Source: JAAYYM01 sp964631375 (GTDB lineage: Bacteria > Bacillota > Clostridia > Lachnospirales > Lachnospiraceae). Taken from it: 64,000 nucleotides of DNA. The stretch covers positions 1-64,000 of the forward strand of contig CAZVYQ010000008.1 of NCBI GenBank assembly GCA_964631375.1, given 5' to 3'. Position 1 is the first letter of the stretch. Each line of letters begins with the position of its first letter. Positions 1-9,263 of the stretch are shown here, piece after piece. A program made the position numbers and the translations under genes. Below the pieces are notes generated by a model, which was not told the origin of the DNA, searched no databases, and saw nothing but the letters and a program-made list of their open reading frames with translations.

Positions 1-33
1 CATTTTTTGCTTTGACTTGCTCGGCTTTTGCTT

Positions 34-103
34 TTTGGTATTGAGAGGCTGATATAGATGTTCAATACCAAATCATCTGTTGAATTGTAAATAAATGTTT
101 GCT
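34..103. repeat. Intergenic structured repeat, copy A (short form)
   Basis: An 11-bp stem (34-44 paired with 62-72; TTGGTATTGA/TCAATACCAA) with a 17-nt loop is followed after 13 nt by the block TGTAAATAAATGTTTGCT (86-103). The same block, with one change, follows the right arm of a different but equally paired stem at 33271-33407 and 62523-62659. I read this as a shortened member of that family. The rest of 1-230 holds no gene that I can support. Confidence 0.45.
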
Positions 104-232
104 CTCGGCCTGCTCTCATCAAGTACTCTCACTAAAATCATTTTTTTCATTCGACTAGTTCATTCGATTAAATAAATAATTTCGTCATATAAAAATTCAC
201 ACAAAATTGATTTCCTTTTATTTTTTATTGTG

Positions 233-297
233 TATAATGAAAATAGCCCACTTATCTATACAGAAGTGGGCATGAAATCACAAATGAGGTCATCATG
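233..297 (+). promoter_or_regulatory. Leader of the ECF sigma gene: -10 box, hairpin, RBS
   Basis: TATAAT at 233-238 is a good -10 box; no well-spaced -35 is clear. It is followed by a perfect 8-bp hairpin (GCCCACTT at 246-253 with AAGTGGGC at 264-271) in the predicted 5' leader. GAGGT lies just before the ATG at 295. The hairpin has no U-run, so it is not a plain terminator; it may stabilise the mRNA or bind a regulator. Confidence 0.45.
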
Positions 298-897
298 TCT
301 GACAACCTGAAAACAGATGAAGAATTATATACAGAGTACCTGACTACCGGAGCACACGATGCCTTGAATTGCCTTGTGGAGCGGTATTCCAAGCCCCTGC
401 TGTTCTTTTTGAAGGGGATTATGAAGTCGCATGAAGATGCGGAAGATATGGTGATTGAGACATTTGCCCAGTTGTTATCACAAAACAAACATTTTCGTGG
501 GAACTCATCGTTTAAGACATGGCTGTTTGCAATCGGACGCAATCAAGCCTTGAAATTCCTACATAAGAATCGCAACACCATGCGAAACGTAGAATTGATA
601 ACCGCTGAACCAGAAGAGAAGGACGATGATCCACCTGATTTGCGTTATTCTTCTCCTGCCGTATCGCATGATTTCACACCGGAAGAACAGATTCTGAACG
701 AAGAACAACGTCAACATACGCTTGACGCTATTACAAAGCTTCCGAATGATTATAGAGAAGCGTTATTCTTAGTTTGTCTTGAGAGCCTTACCTATGAACA
801 GGCAGCGAAGGTCATGCACAAGAATGTGAAGCAAATCACGAACCTGATTTATCGCGGACGGGTGATGTTGAAGAAAAAGCTGGATGCAGACAATTGA
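295..897 (+). CDS. ECF-type RNA polymerase sigma factor
   Basis: A 200-residue sigma-70-family protein. Region 2 spans about residues 23-92, with the acidic helix SHEDAEDMVIETFAQL (45-60) and the promoter-melting segment SSFKTWLFAIGRNQALKFL. Region 4 spans about 138-196, with LPNDYREALFLVCLESLTYEQAAKVM as the -35 recognition helix-turn-helix. There is no region 1.1 or region 3, which is the ECF layout. The linker (residues 105-130) is acidic. The ATG is preceded by GAGGT. No anti-sigma gene lies next to it; the nearest gene is a convergent PrsW-like protease, which suggests control by regulated proteolysis. The regulon is unknown. Confidence 0.85.
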   Translation: MSDNLKTDEELYTEYLTTGAHDALNCLVERYSKPLLFFLKGIMKSHEDAEDMVIETFAQLLSQNKHFRGNSSFKTWLFAIGRNQALKFLHKNRNTMRNVELITAEPEEKDDDPPDLRYSSPAVSHDFTPEEQILNEEQRQHTLDAITKLPNDYREALFLVCLESLTYEQAAKVMHKNVKQITNLIYRGRVMLKKKLDADN

Positions 898-898
898 C

Positions 899-1540
899 TT
901 ACTCCTGTCTCTCTAGCCGGAACACTCCTTTTTGATAGAGTACCCAGATGATCAATACGGTTACAAGCGGCATTGCGTAGCCCACCAGTCGGTAGACGCC
1001 ATTGCCGTAGATGAGTAGATTATAGATGGTGTGATAGGCATAGGCACAGGAAAAAATACCGACCGCACCCACAATACCGGCCTCACGATAACGTCGGAAT
1101 ACGCTCAGACCAATGCCGACTGTCAATGCACAGACCGTATGCATCACACCGGCTGCCAATCCACGAATCAATGTATATTGAAATCCCTCATCAACAAACT
1201 GCACTAAATAGCAACAATTCTCCAAGGTAGCAAAGCCTACTCCCACAGTAAGAGAGGTAATCAGAATATCCTCTGTATCCGGTTCAAATACTGCCATATA
1301 AAACAGAATCGGAAGCATTTTCATGATTTCCTCACCAGCCGAAACTAGATATATCGCAGCTTCATCAACAGACATCCCTGCCGCCTGCCGCAAAAACTCA
1401 TCAATATAGGCAGATGTCAGACAGGTGGTCATACCAACAATCAAAAAGAGACAAAATCGTCTCGCCTTTCCTCGTAGGAAAAAGAGTGCCACACATAATG
1501 GGATTGCAATACAAACATAATAATTCTCTATATACAGCAT
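899..1540 (-). CDS. PrsW-like intramembrane metalloprotease
   Basis: A polytopic membrane protein of 213 residues. It carries the motifs expected of the PrsW/CPBP protease superfamily: the EExxK glutamate pair (E70-E71, AGEEIMK), a helix glutamate (E107, GFATLEN), and two membrane histidines (H134 in GVMH and H170 in YHTIYN). PrsW of Bacillus subtilis makes the first cut in the anti-sigma factor RsiW, so the adjacent convergent ECF sigma gene is suggestive. I place the start at the ATG at 1540 because AAGGGGGTGAG lies 3 nt upstream; the longer reading frame to 1600 has no such site. It overlaps the upstream membrane protein gene by 13 bp, which suggests coupled translation. Confidence 0.7.
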   Translation of the reverse strand: MLYIENYYVCIAIPLCVALFFLRGKARRFCLFLIVGMTTCLTSAYIDEFLRQAAGMSVDEAAIYLVSAGEEIMKMLPILFYMAVFEPDTEDILITSLTVGVGFATLENCCYLVQFVDEGFQYTLIRGLAAGVMHTVCALTVGIGLSVFRRYREAGIVGAVGIFSCAYAYHTIYNLLIYGNGVYRLVGYAMPLVTVLIIWVLYQKGVFRLERQE

Positions 1541-2169
1541 TGTCTCACCCCCTTCTCTAAAGTAACTGCCATCAGCACAAGGACAATCGTCAGCATACAA
1601 TCCATAACAAAATACATCACAGAGGGGGACACAAACAAGATCAAATCAACGATTAGAAAGACTACAGTTGACCAATAATAAGGTGACAAAGCCTTCTGTC
1701 CTGTTATTTTCGCCTGTAAAAGACCATAAGAAGCATATAATGCAAGCACAATCATACAAATGCCCCATAAGAAATTAATCACATAATTATGATCAATCAA
1801 CATCCATGCCACCATATTAATAAGAACAATCACAGGAAGCACCCATAGCTTCCATGTTTTCCATAATATCATTCCTTCAATTTTCTGATGAAGACATACC
1901 GAATAAACAGAAATGAAAAAGAGAAATCCACCTACAGAGCATACATCGTATGCCGACAAATACTTTGGATACATTCCATTTTGTATGATTTGAAACAATG
2001 TCCAAAAAACAAGTCCTAGCACCTGACAAAAATATCCTCCGGCCATAAAATACAATGCACTCCGATATGGAACACGAACCGTGCGACTCTGCATTAATAA
2101 ATAAAGAACCAATATAACCATCGCTGTCAATTGTATGATATTTCCGATATCCTCAAGTGTTATCATCAT
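1528..2169 (-). CDS. Hypothetical polytopic membrane protein
   Basis: A 213-residue protein with about seven hydrophobic segments, which I do not recognise. The start at 2169 (ATG ATG) follows TGAGGGG with 7 nt spacing; the upstream in-frame Met at 2193 has no ribosome binding site. The stop overlaps the start of the PrsW-like protease gene by 13 bp, so the two are almost certainly co-transcribed. Plausible roles are an accessory or sensor subunit of the protease, but nothing in the sequence shows it. No signal peptide or soluble domain is apparent. Confidence 0.6.
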   Translation of the reverse strand: MMITLEDIGNIIQLTAMVILVLYLLMQSRTVRVPYRSALYFMAGGYFCQVLGLVFWTLFQIIQNGMYPKYLSAYDVCSVGGFLFFISVYSVCLHQKIEGMILWKTWKLWVLPVIVLINMVAWMLIDHNYVINFLWGICMIVLALYASYGLLQAKITGQKALSPYYWSTVVFLIVDLILFVSPSVMYFVMDCMLTIVLVLMAVTLEKGVRQCCI

Positions 2170-2316
2170 TTGCAGACCCCTCAAATGTTTCACATCTCAG
2201 TACATAATTCACCTTTTTCACTGTACCATATCAGAAATAAAAAGCAATACTTTCTTGAAAACACTCGATCTGTAAGCAACATTGAGATTGATAGAATGTG
2301 TTATGATTAACACTAT

Positions 2317-2358
2317 AAAACCACAATAGAAGACATACATATCTTCTACTGTGGTTTT
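2317..2358 (-). terminator. Terminator of the putP-like gene
   Basis: A 17-bp stem with one mismatch (2317-2333 with 2342-2358) and an 8-nt loop lies immediately after the symporter stop. It has A- and T-rich flanks on both sides, so it could terminate transcription from either direction. Confidence 0.8.
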
Positions 2359-2362
2359 TATT

Positions 2363-3925
2363 TTAGTTCTCCTGATACTGTCTTGCTGCCTCAAAATCCT
2401 GATTCAATGCATCAGAAGGCTCCTCTGTTACACGTGAAACCACAATGATCATAATACAGGAAATGATAAATGCTGGCAATAATTCATAGATTCCCCACAA
2501 GCCGCCCATCGGCTTTATGCAAAGTTTCCATAGGAAGACCATTGCCGCACCCGACAACATACCTGCGATTGCACCCTTACGGTTGATCCGCTTCCAAAAC
2601 AGCGAAAACAACAGAACCGGACCAAAGGTCGCACCAAAGCCTGCCCATGCAAAGGACACGATCTTGAAGATCACGCTGTTTTCATCCATAGCAATGATGA
2701 CTCCAATGATACTGATCAAAATCAAAGTCATACGTGACATATTCATAACCTGCTTGTCTGTTGCTTCCTTTTTTACAATTCCCTGATAGATATTCTTGGA
2801 CAGAGCAGATGCTGCAATCAACAGATAAGAGTCTGAGGAACTGATCGTTGCTGCAAGAATTCCTGCCATCACGACACCTGCTGCAAGAGGTGGCAATAGC
2901 TTTGTTCCCAAGATAATGAAGATATTCTCAGCCGAGCTTGCTGTTAAAAGCTCTGTAGGATATAGTGCTCGACCTGTGATTCCGATAAACACTGCGGTTG
3001 AGAGAGAAATCGCAACCCAAATCACTGCAATTCTTCTTGATTTGATCAACTCCTTAGGCTTTCTGATTGCCATAAATCGTAACAATACCTGTGGCATTCC
3101 AAAATATCCAAGTCCCCATGCCATCGTTGATAGAATTGTCAAAGCTCCATAAGTTCCCGCTTCTCCAAAAACCGGTACCTCTCCGTTCACCTGCTGTACT
3201 CCGTCTACAAGCTCCGGAGACGCAATACCAAAGAACTCAAAGAATCCCGGAATACTCTTTGCATTTCCAAGGACGGCCTCAAATCCGCCTGCTGCATTCA
3301 CACCAAACAAAACCACTGTACATAATGCAAAGATCATGACAATTGCCTGCATAAAATCAGATGCACTTTCAGCTAAAAACCCTCCCAAAAAAGTATAAAT
3401 CAAAACAAAGATTGCACCAACGATCATCATGATGATATATGGAGCTCCAAACAGTGTACTGAAAAGTTTTCCACATGTCACAAAACAACTGGAAGCATAT
3501 ACTGTAAAGAAGATTAAAATAAAGACAGATGAGATCAGCATCAGCACCTTCTTATCCTCTCGGAAACGATTGCTGAAAAAATCAGGAATCGTAATCGCAT
3601 TATCTGCAATCACTGAATAACTGCGAAGTCGCTTTGCTACAATCAGCCAATTGATATATGTACCAAGTCCAAGACCAAATGCAGTCCAAAAGGCATCTGC
3701 CAGTCCGCACCAATATGCTACCCCCGGCAGCCCCATCAAGAGCCATCCGCTCATATCCGATGCCTCGGCACTGAAGGCAGCAACCCATGGGCCAAGAGAT
3801 CTTCCTCCCAGAAAAAATTCTTCACTGTTTTTGTTTGAACGTTTCATAAAGAATATGCCGATTCCAATAACCACCAGCATATAAAACAGCATTGCGAGAA
3901 ACACCTGTAACGTATCAAAGTTCAT
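2363..3925 (-). CDS. putP: Sodium/proline symporter (SSS family)
   Basis: A 520-residue protein with about 13 membrane segments, the usual length for PutP. Typical features are the N-terminal EEFFLGGRSLGPWVAAFSAEASDMSGWLLMGLPG segment, whose AEASDMSGWL part lines the sodium and proline sites, and the C-terminal SSDSYLLIAASALSKNIY motif of SSS transporters (cut here for length). It imports proline with Na+. The gene stands alone on the minus strand with its own terminator. Related SSS members carry other solutes, so proline is inferred from overall similarity. Confidence 0.85.
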   Translation of the reverse strand: MNFDTLQVFLAMLFYMLVVIGIGIFFMKRSNKNSEEFFLGGRSLGPWVAAFSAEASDMSGWLLMGLPGVAYWCGLADAFWTAFGLGLGTYINWLIVAKRLRSYSVIADNAITIPDFFSNRFREDKKVLMLISSVFILIFFTVYASSCFVTCGKLFSTLFGAPYIIMMIVGAIFVLIYTFLGGFLAESASDFMQAIVMIFALCTVVLFGVNAAGGFEAVLGNAKSIPGFFEFFGIASPELVDGVQQVNGEVPVFGEAGTYGALTILSTMAWGLGYFGMPQVLLRFMAIRKPKELIKSRRIAVIWVAISLSTAVFIGITGRALYPTELLTASSAENIFIILGTKLLPPLAAGVVMAGILAATISSSDSYLLIAASALSKNIYQGIVKKEATDKQVMNMSRMTLILISIIGVIIAMDENSVIFKIVSFAWAGFGATFGPVLLFSLFWKRINRKGAIAGMLSGAAMVFLWKLCIKPMGGLWGIYELLPAFIISCIMIIVVSRVTEEPSDALNQDFEAARQYQEN

Positions 3926-4142
3926 ATCATATCCCTCCCATAATCAAATTCATGTCAGAATGACACACCAGCGAATATTTTAGCAAAATCTATGCAACAG
4001 TACAATCGTATTAGCACTTTCTTAGCACAATCATAACGAACTCAGTGTTATAAAATCTTAACGAAATCTATACTATGCAAGGTAACCCCCATCATTTATA
4101 ATGCAGTTGAATTTGAGAGCAAATCAAAGAACAGGAGTACAT

Positions 4143-4553
4143 ATGAGACATACTGCACAGCTATTATGTAGGCAGATCATAACACTTACCATACTGATTA
4201 TATTTGCCTTATACTCAATTCCACACTCTGATGATCAGGCTGCGAGTCTTATGGCTTCCGGCTCTCTTGTGATTACCGGTGCGATGCATCAAAGAGAGAT
4301 TGTCGTTTTACACCGCTCTGTTTCTGAAGAAACTTTTTCTGTTGCTGATGCAGTTTCTGCCGAAATACATAATGACTCAGCAAATCGATATAAAACACGT
4401 CTTTTGACTCCTTTTTTATCTTTGACTATGATCACTCAGATTTTCTTTATCTCCGTTCTCATTGTACAACTACTAACAAAAAGTGACTCCACACATCGTT
4501 TTTCGGTTATCTCCTATCAGCATCTGGCTGATGGCAAGAAAGCTTCCATTTAA
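4143..4553 (+). CDS. Small membrane protein upstream of secDF
   Basis: A 136-residue protein with a hydrophobic helix near the N terminus (about residues 12-30), a polar stretch of about 65 residues, and a second hydrophobic helix (about 95-117). I do not recognise it. The ATG at 4143 is preceded by AGGAG with 5 nt spacing; the in-frame start at 4101 lacks a ribosome binding site. It ends 77 bp before secDF on the same strand and probably shares its transcript. It is not YajC-like (two helices and no YajC motif). Role unknown. Confidence 0.5.
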   Translation: MRHTAQLLCRQIITLTILIIFALYSIPHSDDQAASLMASGSLVITGAMHQREIVVLHRSVSEETFSVADAVSAEIHNDSANRYKTRLLTPFLSLTMITQIFFISVLIVQLLTKSDSTHRFSVISYQHLADGKKASI

Positions 4554-4630
4554 GCATGCACGCATATAGGAAAGACATCGGTGTATTACTCACCGGTTTA
4601 TAGAAAATGCAAATATGGAAGGTAAATAGA

Positions 4631-6802
4631 ATGAAAATCACAAAAAACAGTATATGGATACTGCTTCTGATGACTGGATTGTTTCTATATATCGCTTGGT
4701 TCGGGCTGGGTGACTCTGTCAAAGGTGTCCGACAAATGCGATATGGTATCGATATCCGCGGCGGTGTGGAAGCTGTATTTGAGCCGCAGGGATTAACGCA
4801 AAAACCCACTACGGATCAGATGAACGCCGCCAGAAATGTCATCGAGGCCAGACTTGATAATCAAAAAATCACTGACCGCGAGGTCACGATCGATCAGGAA
4901 AGTGGCTATATCATTGTCCGTTTTCCGTGGAAATCCAATGAACAGAATTTTGATCCCGAAAATGCGATTGCAGAGCTTGGTGCAATGGCAGAACTCACCT
5001 TTCGGGACGCAAACGGAACAATCATGCTGGAGGGCAAGCACCTAAAAAGCAGTTCTCCACAATCTTATAACAACAATGGCCAGATAGAATATGTTGTAGA
5101 TCTTTATTTTGACGAAGAAGGGGCCAAGCTTTTTTCCGATGCAACGGCAAAGCTGATTGGAAAGCCACTTGCAATTTATATGGATGATACACTGATCTCT
5201 GCCCCAACTGTTGAGACACAAATCACAGATGGCATTGCCTGCATCACGGGACAAGATTCCTATCAGGCTGCAGAAGCATTATCAGATAAGATCAATGCAG
5301 GGGCACTGCCCTTCTCTCTTACAACCAGCAACTTCAGCACTATTAGCCCATCTCTTGGTCAAAATGCTCTACAGATCATGATCTATGCAGGGCTGATAGC
5401 ATTCTTCTGTGTATGTATCTTCATGATCACATACTATAAACTACCGGGGATCATTGCCTGCCTGACACTGCTGTTACAGATGACCCTGCAGCTGTTAGCA
5501 GTCTCTATTCCTCAATATACCCTGACGCTTCCCGGTATTGCTGGTATCATTCTGTCGCTTGGAATGGCTGTGGATGCCAATATCATTATATCAGAGCGAA
5601 TCTCAGAGGAGACTGCCAAGGGAGAAACCTTAAGATCGGCTGTCATCAACGGCTATCATCATGCTTTTTCGTCTGTGTTGGATGGAAATATCACAACTGC
5701 AATTGTTGCCGTGATCCTCATGATCTTTGGTTCCGGTTCCATGTTAAGTTTTGGATATACACTGTTAGTCGGAATGATTGTGAACTGCTTTGTAGGTGTA
5801 CAGGTGTCTAAACGAATGTTGTTATCCTCACTGCAGTATGAGGCATGGAATAAGAATCGCTATTTCAGGGTTAAAAAGGAGAAGAAAAGCTACCGTCTTT
5901 ATGAAAACCGCAAGATATTTGCCATCATCTCCGGAGCTGTTCTGATCATTGGAATCATCGCTATACTGACAAAAGGCGTCAGTCTGGATACACAATTTAT
6001 TGGTGGTACAGTTTTGGAATATGATATAGACGGAACCTCCATCGATACAGATATGATCGAGCAAACCGTCAGTGAACAGACTGATCGCCCTGTCACGATA
6101 CAGGTCACAGATAGTAAAACAGATGGATTGACTCGTTTGGTCATAACACTTGCCGGCAATGGAGGACTTTCTCCTCAGTCGCAAAAAGCAATCAATCAGG
6201 CAGTTGCTACTGCTGTTAATCACCCTGATCTGACAGTTGCACAGAGTTTCTCGGTAGAACCTTATATCGGAGCCAAAGCTCTGAGGAATGCCATCATAGC
6301 AGTAATCATTTCATTCATATGTATCACAATTTATGTATGGATCCGTTTTACTGCCCTATCTGGTCTGTCTGCAGGTATTATGGCACTGATCGCACTCGTG
6401 CATGATGTGGCAATCGTATTCTTTACTTTTGTATTATTTGGTATTCCCATTGGTGATTCCTTTGTTGCAGTGGTACTTACCATCATCGGATACTCTATCA
6501 ATGACACCATTGTTGTATATGACCGTATCCGTGAAAACACAACACATTCATCAAAACAGGATTTGATTGCACTGATCAATACCAGTGTCACACAGGTGCT
6601 TGCCCGCTCTGTCAATACATCAATCACAACAGCAATGTGTGTATTGATTATACTCATAGCTTCAGTTTTGTTTGGAATCACTTCCATTTATCAATTTTCA
6701 CTGCCCATGCTGACCGGACTGGTCAGCGGATGTTATTCATCTATCTGTATTGCAAGCATTCTGTGGGCTATGTGGAAGCTACATGAAAAGAAGAAAAGAT
6801 AG
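4631..6802 (+). CDS. secDF: Protein translocase subunit SecDF (fused)
   Basis: A fusion of SecD and SecF of 723 residues from the ATG at 4631, chosen because GGAAGG precedes it. SecD occupies about residues 1-410: a first membrane helix, the RYGIDIRGGVEAVF motif, the periplasmic P1 domain, and a helix bundle with GMAVDANIIISERI (conserved D and N). SecF starts near residue 425 with DTQFIGGTVLEYDI and ends with TIIGYSINDTIVVYDRIREN, where the conserved Asp takes part in proton transport. SecDF uses the proton gradient to pull secreted proteins across the membrane. The fusion is known in several Firmicutes. Confidence 0.93.
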   Translation: MKITKNSIWILLLMTGLFLYIAWFGLGDSVKGVRQMRYGIDIRGGVEAVFEPQGLTQKPTTDQMNAARNVIEARLDNQKITDREVTIDQESGYIIVRFPWKSNEQNFDPENAIAELGAMAELTFRDANGTIMLEGKHLKSSSPQSYNNNGQIEYVVDLYFDEEGAKLFSDATAKLIGKPLAIYMDDTLISAPTVETQITDGIACITGQDSYQAAEALSDKINAGALPFSLTTSNFSTISPSLGQNALQIMIYAGLIAFFCVCIFMITYYKLPGIIACLTLLLQMTLQLLAVSIPQYTLTLPGIAGIILSLGMAVDANIIISERISEETAKGETLRSAVINGYHHAFSSVLDGNITTAIVAVILMIFGSGSMLSFGYTLLVGMIVNCFVGVQVSKRMLLSSLQYEAWNKNRYFRVKKEKKSYRLYENRKIFAIISGAVLIIGIIAILTKGVSLDTQFIGGTVLEYDIDGTSIDTDMIEQTVSEQTDRPVTIQVTDSKTDGLTRLVITLAGNGGLSPQSQKAINQAVATAVNHPDLTVAQSFSVEPYIGAKALRNAIIAVIISFICITIYVWIRFTALSGLSAGIMALIALVHDVAIVFFTFVLFGIPIGDSFVAVVLTIIGYSINDTIVVYDRIRENTTHSSKQDLIALINTSVTQVLARSVNTSITTAMCVLIILIASVLFGITSIYQFSLPMLTGLVSGCYSSICIASILWAMWKLHEKKKR

Positions 6803-6846
6803 AAAATGTTTTAACGAGACAGCATAAAGAAAGTGCAGGTAGTAAA

Positions 6847-7899
6847 ATGGAAATTCATTTTTTTGATTTCATCTCACAGATTGGTAAGAGTCCGCAGCTA
6901 TTGATTACTGTGATTCTGACGCTCTGTGTCATCCTGGTAAATGGATGGACGGATGCACCAAATGCCATCGCAACCTGTGTCTCAACAAGATCTATGCGGG
7001 CTTCCAGTGCAATCCTAATGGCAGCGGTTTTTAATTTTCTGGGTGTTCTTGTTATGACTGCAATCAGTTCCAAGGTTGCCCTCACAATCTACAACATGGT
7101 GGATTTTGGAGGAAATACAGAAGACGCTGCCATTGCACTGTGTGCTGCCCTGTTTGCAATTGTCCTCTGGGCTACCGCAGCCTGGAAATTCGGTATACCG
7201 ACCAGTGAAAGTCATGCGTTAATTGCAGGCTTGAGTGGTGCAGCGATTGCATTGCATGGTAATATCAACGGCATTAATCCGACAGAATGGATCAAGGTGC
7301 TCTATGGTCTTGCTTTGTCTACCGTCCTTGGCTTCTTCTCAGGATTTTTCTGTGCACGTATCATTGAATTTCTGTTCCGTGGTACTGACAGGAGAAAGTC
7401 AAACGTATTTTTTCGCCGTGCTCAAATCGCCGGTGGTGCAAGTATGGCATTTATGCATGGTGCACAGGACGGGCAGAAATTCATGAGTGTCTTCTTGCTT
7501 GGCATTTTTCTTGTCAATGGTCAGGGAGATGTGAATACATTTGTTATCCCGGTCTGGCTGATGATATTATGCTCTGCTGTTATGGCTCTTGGAACCTCAA
7601 TTGGTGGTTATCGTATCATCAAATCAGTCGGTATGGATATGGTTCATCTGGATACTTATCAGGGATTCTCCGCTGATCTTGGAGCTGCAGGCTGCCTGCT
7701 CCTCTCATCACTCACAGGGATACCGGTCAGTACAACACATACCAAAACGACTGCTATTATGGGCGTGGGAGCTTCCAGAAGAATATCTGCTGTCAACTGG
7801 AAAATCGTGAAGGAAATGACCATGGCCTGGATATTTACCTTTCCGGGCTGTGGCTTACTGGGATTCATTACAGCAAAACTATTTATCTATCTATTTTGA
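6847..7899 (+). CDS. pit: Inorganic phosphate transporter, Pit family
   Basis: A 350-residue membrane protein with the two inverted PHO4 signatures of the family: GWTDAPNAIATCVSTRSM near residue 34 and the related HGAQDGQKFMSVFLLG near residue 204. It also has the SESHALIAGLSGAA and STTHTKTTAIMGVGASRR segments. Pit proteins take up metal-phosphate complexes with protons. The next gene, a DUF47/PhoU-like protein, follows in the same direction with a small gap, a pairing seen in many bacteria. Low-affinity phosphate uptake is the best assignment; sulfate cannot be ruled out. Confidence 0.87.
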   Translation: MEIHFFDFISQIGKSPQLLITVILTLCVILVNGWTDAPNAIATCVSTRSMRASSAILMAAVFNFLGVLVMTAISSKVALTIYNMVDFGGNTEDAAIALCAALFAIVLWATAAWKFGIPTSESHALIAGLSGAAIALHGNINGINPTEWIKVLYGLALSTVLGFFSGFFCARIIEFLFRGTDRRKSNVFFRRAQIAGGASMAFMHGAQDGQKFMSVFLLGIFLVNGQGDVNTFVIPVWLMILCSAVMALGTSIGGYRIIKSVGMDMVHLDTYQGFSADLGAAGCLLLSSLTGIPVSTTHTKTTAIMGVGASRRISAVNWKIVKEMTMAWIFTFPGCGLLGFITAKLFIYLF

Positions 7900-7913
7900 G
7901 GAGGGACAAAAGA

Positions 7914-8546
7914 ATGAGTATTTTAAAAAAGAAAAAGGAATTTGATTATTTCGAGAATTTCTGTGAGGTAGGTAAGATTGCCTGTACCTCTGCCCGTTAC
8001 CTGTATATGATCCTACAAGCCTTTGATCCAGAGGAAATCGATCATTACATGGAGAAGCTTCATGGTTATGAAAATGATGCAGACCTAAAAAAGCATTTGC
8101 TTTGTCGGAGTCTGGCACATGAATTCATGCCTCCGATTGAACGTGAGGATATTTCCCAGCTTGCTCAGGAGCTTGACAACATTGTGGATTCAGTAGAAGA
8201 TGTGATCCGCAAAATCTATATGTTTAATATCTCAGAAATCCGTTATCAGGCAATCCAATTTGCAAAAATAATCGCAGATGCCTGCAATTTATTCTCCAAA
8301 CTATTGTTGGAATTTCCAAATTTTAAAAAGTCAAAGGAATTACATAATTATGTTGTTGAAATCAATACACTAGAAAATCAATGTGACAGGCTTCATGCAG
8401 AATCCATCAGACATTTATTTCAGGAAGATATCGCTCCCGGAGAACAGCTTGCATGGACTATGATCTACGAATCACTTGAGATTAGTATTGATGCCTGCGA
8501 AAGTGCTGCAGATCTGATAGAAAATATCATCACAAAAAACACTTGA
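7914..8546 (+). CDS. DUF47 (PhoU-like) Pit accessory protein
   Basis: A 210-residue, all-helical protein of the DUF47 family, distant kin of PhoU. Helical acidic segments such as LAQELDNIVDSVEDVIRKIY (about residues 82-101) and ENQCDRLHAES carry the E/DxxxD residues that bind metal clusters in PhoU proteins. GAGGAGGG lies 8 nt before the ATG at 7914. It begins 14 bp after pit and very probably modulates that transporter, as shown for other Pit-DUF47 pairs. No terminator is obvious before the convergent P-II gene. Confidence 0.82.
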   Translation: MSILKKKKEFDYFENFCEVGKIACTSARYLYMILQAFDPEEIDHYMEKLHGYENDADLKKHLLCRSLAHEFMPPIEREDISQLAQELDNIVDSVEDVIRKIYMFNISEIRYQAIQFAKIIADACNLFSKLLLEFPNFKKSKELHNYVVEINTLENQCDRLHAESIRHLFQEDIAPGEQLAWTMIYESLEISIDACESAADLIENIITKNT

Positions 8547-8582
8547 TTTGTTGTCAGGATTTTTTGGTATATAGATTTATTA

Positions 8583-9254
8583 CTATGGAAGCCGCATCAT
8601 ATGATCAATCCCCACAGAACATACTACTGCACCGGCTTCCTGCTTCAATCCATGCTTTTTATTGATCATCTCCATGATTGCATTTCTCTTTTCAGTTTCA
8701 GTTACGATCGCGATGATTTCCTTCTCAGCCTGTACTGAAATACCATAAAACTGGCTTGTATCCTCAGGCCCTGCCCATCTTGCACGGATCACTGTTCCCC
8801 CCTGTGCACCGGCCTCTCTGGCTGTATCCATAACATCATCTGTATTTCCTTGATTGACTGTGACTAAGATCAGACTGTGTTCCATATGATGATCCATATC
8901 CATTCCTCCCATTTCAGATTCCTCATGTCCGAGTAGTGCTGCTGCAATCAAACTATTGAGTCCTGTCATAGACAGATCAAAAACGATGCCATTTCCAAAA
9001 CGATCCTCTTTGATATCTCTTTCGATCCTGTCAAATAAACGTTCTGTATTGATACCTGATGCATAGGAGATCAGGATATCCTTTTCTGCTGAACCGATAC
9101 CAAGTACATCCAACAACTCAGAAGAAGCCGTTCCATGCCCCATGCATTGATAAGAACAAAACACACTCCGTTCACTGTAGAATTTTGCGAGTGCCTTACC
9201 ATACCCACGTTCTGCTATGGTCACTACGATTTTCATGCTGTTTTTTCCCGCCAT
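8583..9254 (-). CDS. Tandem P-II-like regulator (two domains)
   Basis: A 223-residue protein with two P-II-type (GlnB-fold) halves, about residues 7-105 and 125-223. The first begins MKIVVTIAERGYGKAL; the second begins HSLILVTVNQGNTDDVMDTA and includes GAQGGTVIRARW, which matches the nucleotide-binding GxxxxTVxxxRG-like loop of P-II proteins. The linker is rich in Met and His (MGGMDMDHHMEH), a possible metal site. The start has AGGGGTGG 4 nt upstream. It lies 9 bp downstream of the DUF1538 membrane protein gene, so it probably gates that protein, as P-II does for AmtB. What it senses is unknown. Confidence 0.7.
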   Translation of the reverse strand: MAGKNSMKIVVTIAERGYGKALAKFYSERSVFCSYQCMGHGTASSELLDVLGIGSAEKDILISYASGINTERLFDRIERDIKEDRFGNGIVFDLSMTGLNSLIAAALLGHEESEMGGMDMDHHMEHSLILVTVNQGNTDDVMDTAREAGAQGGTVIRARWAGPEDTSQFYGISVQAEKEIIAIVTETEKRNAIMEMINKKHGLKQEAGAVVCSVGIDHMMRLP

Positions 9255-9263
9255 AGTCCACCC

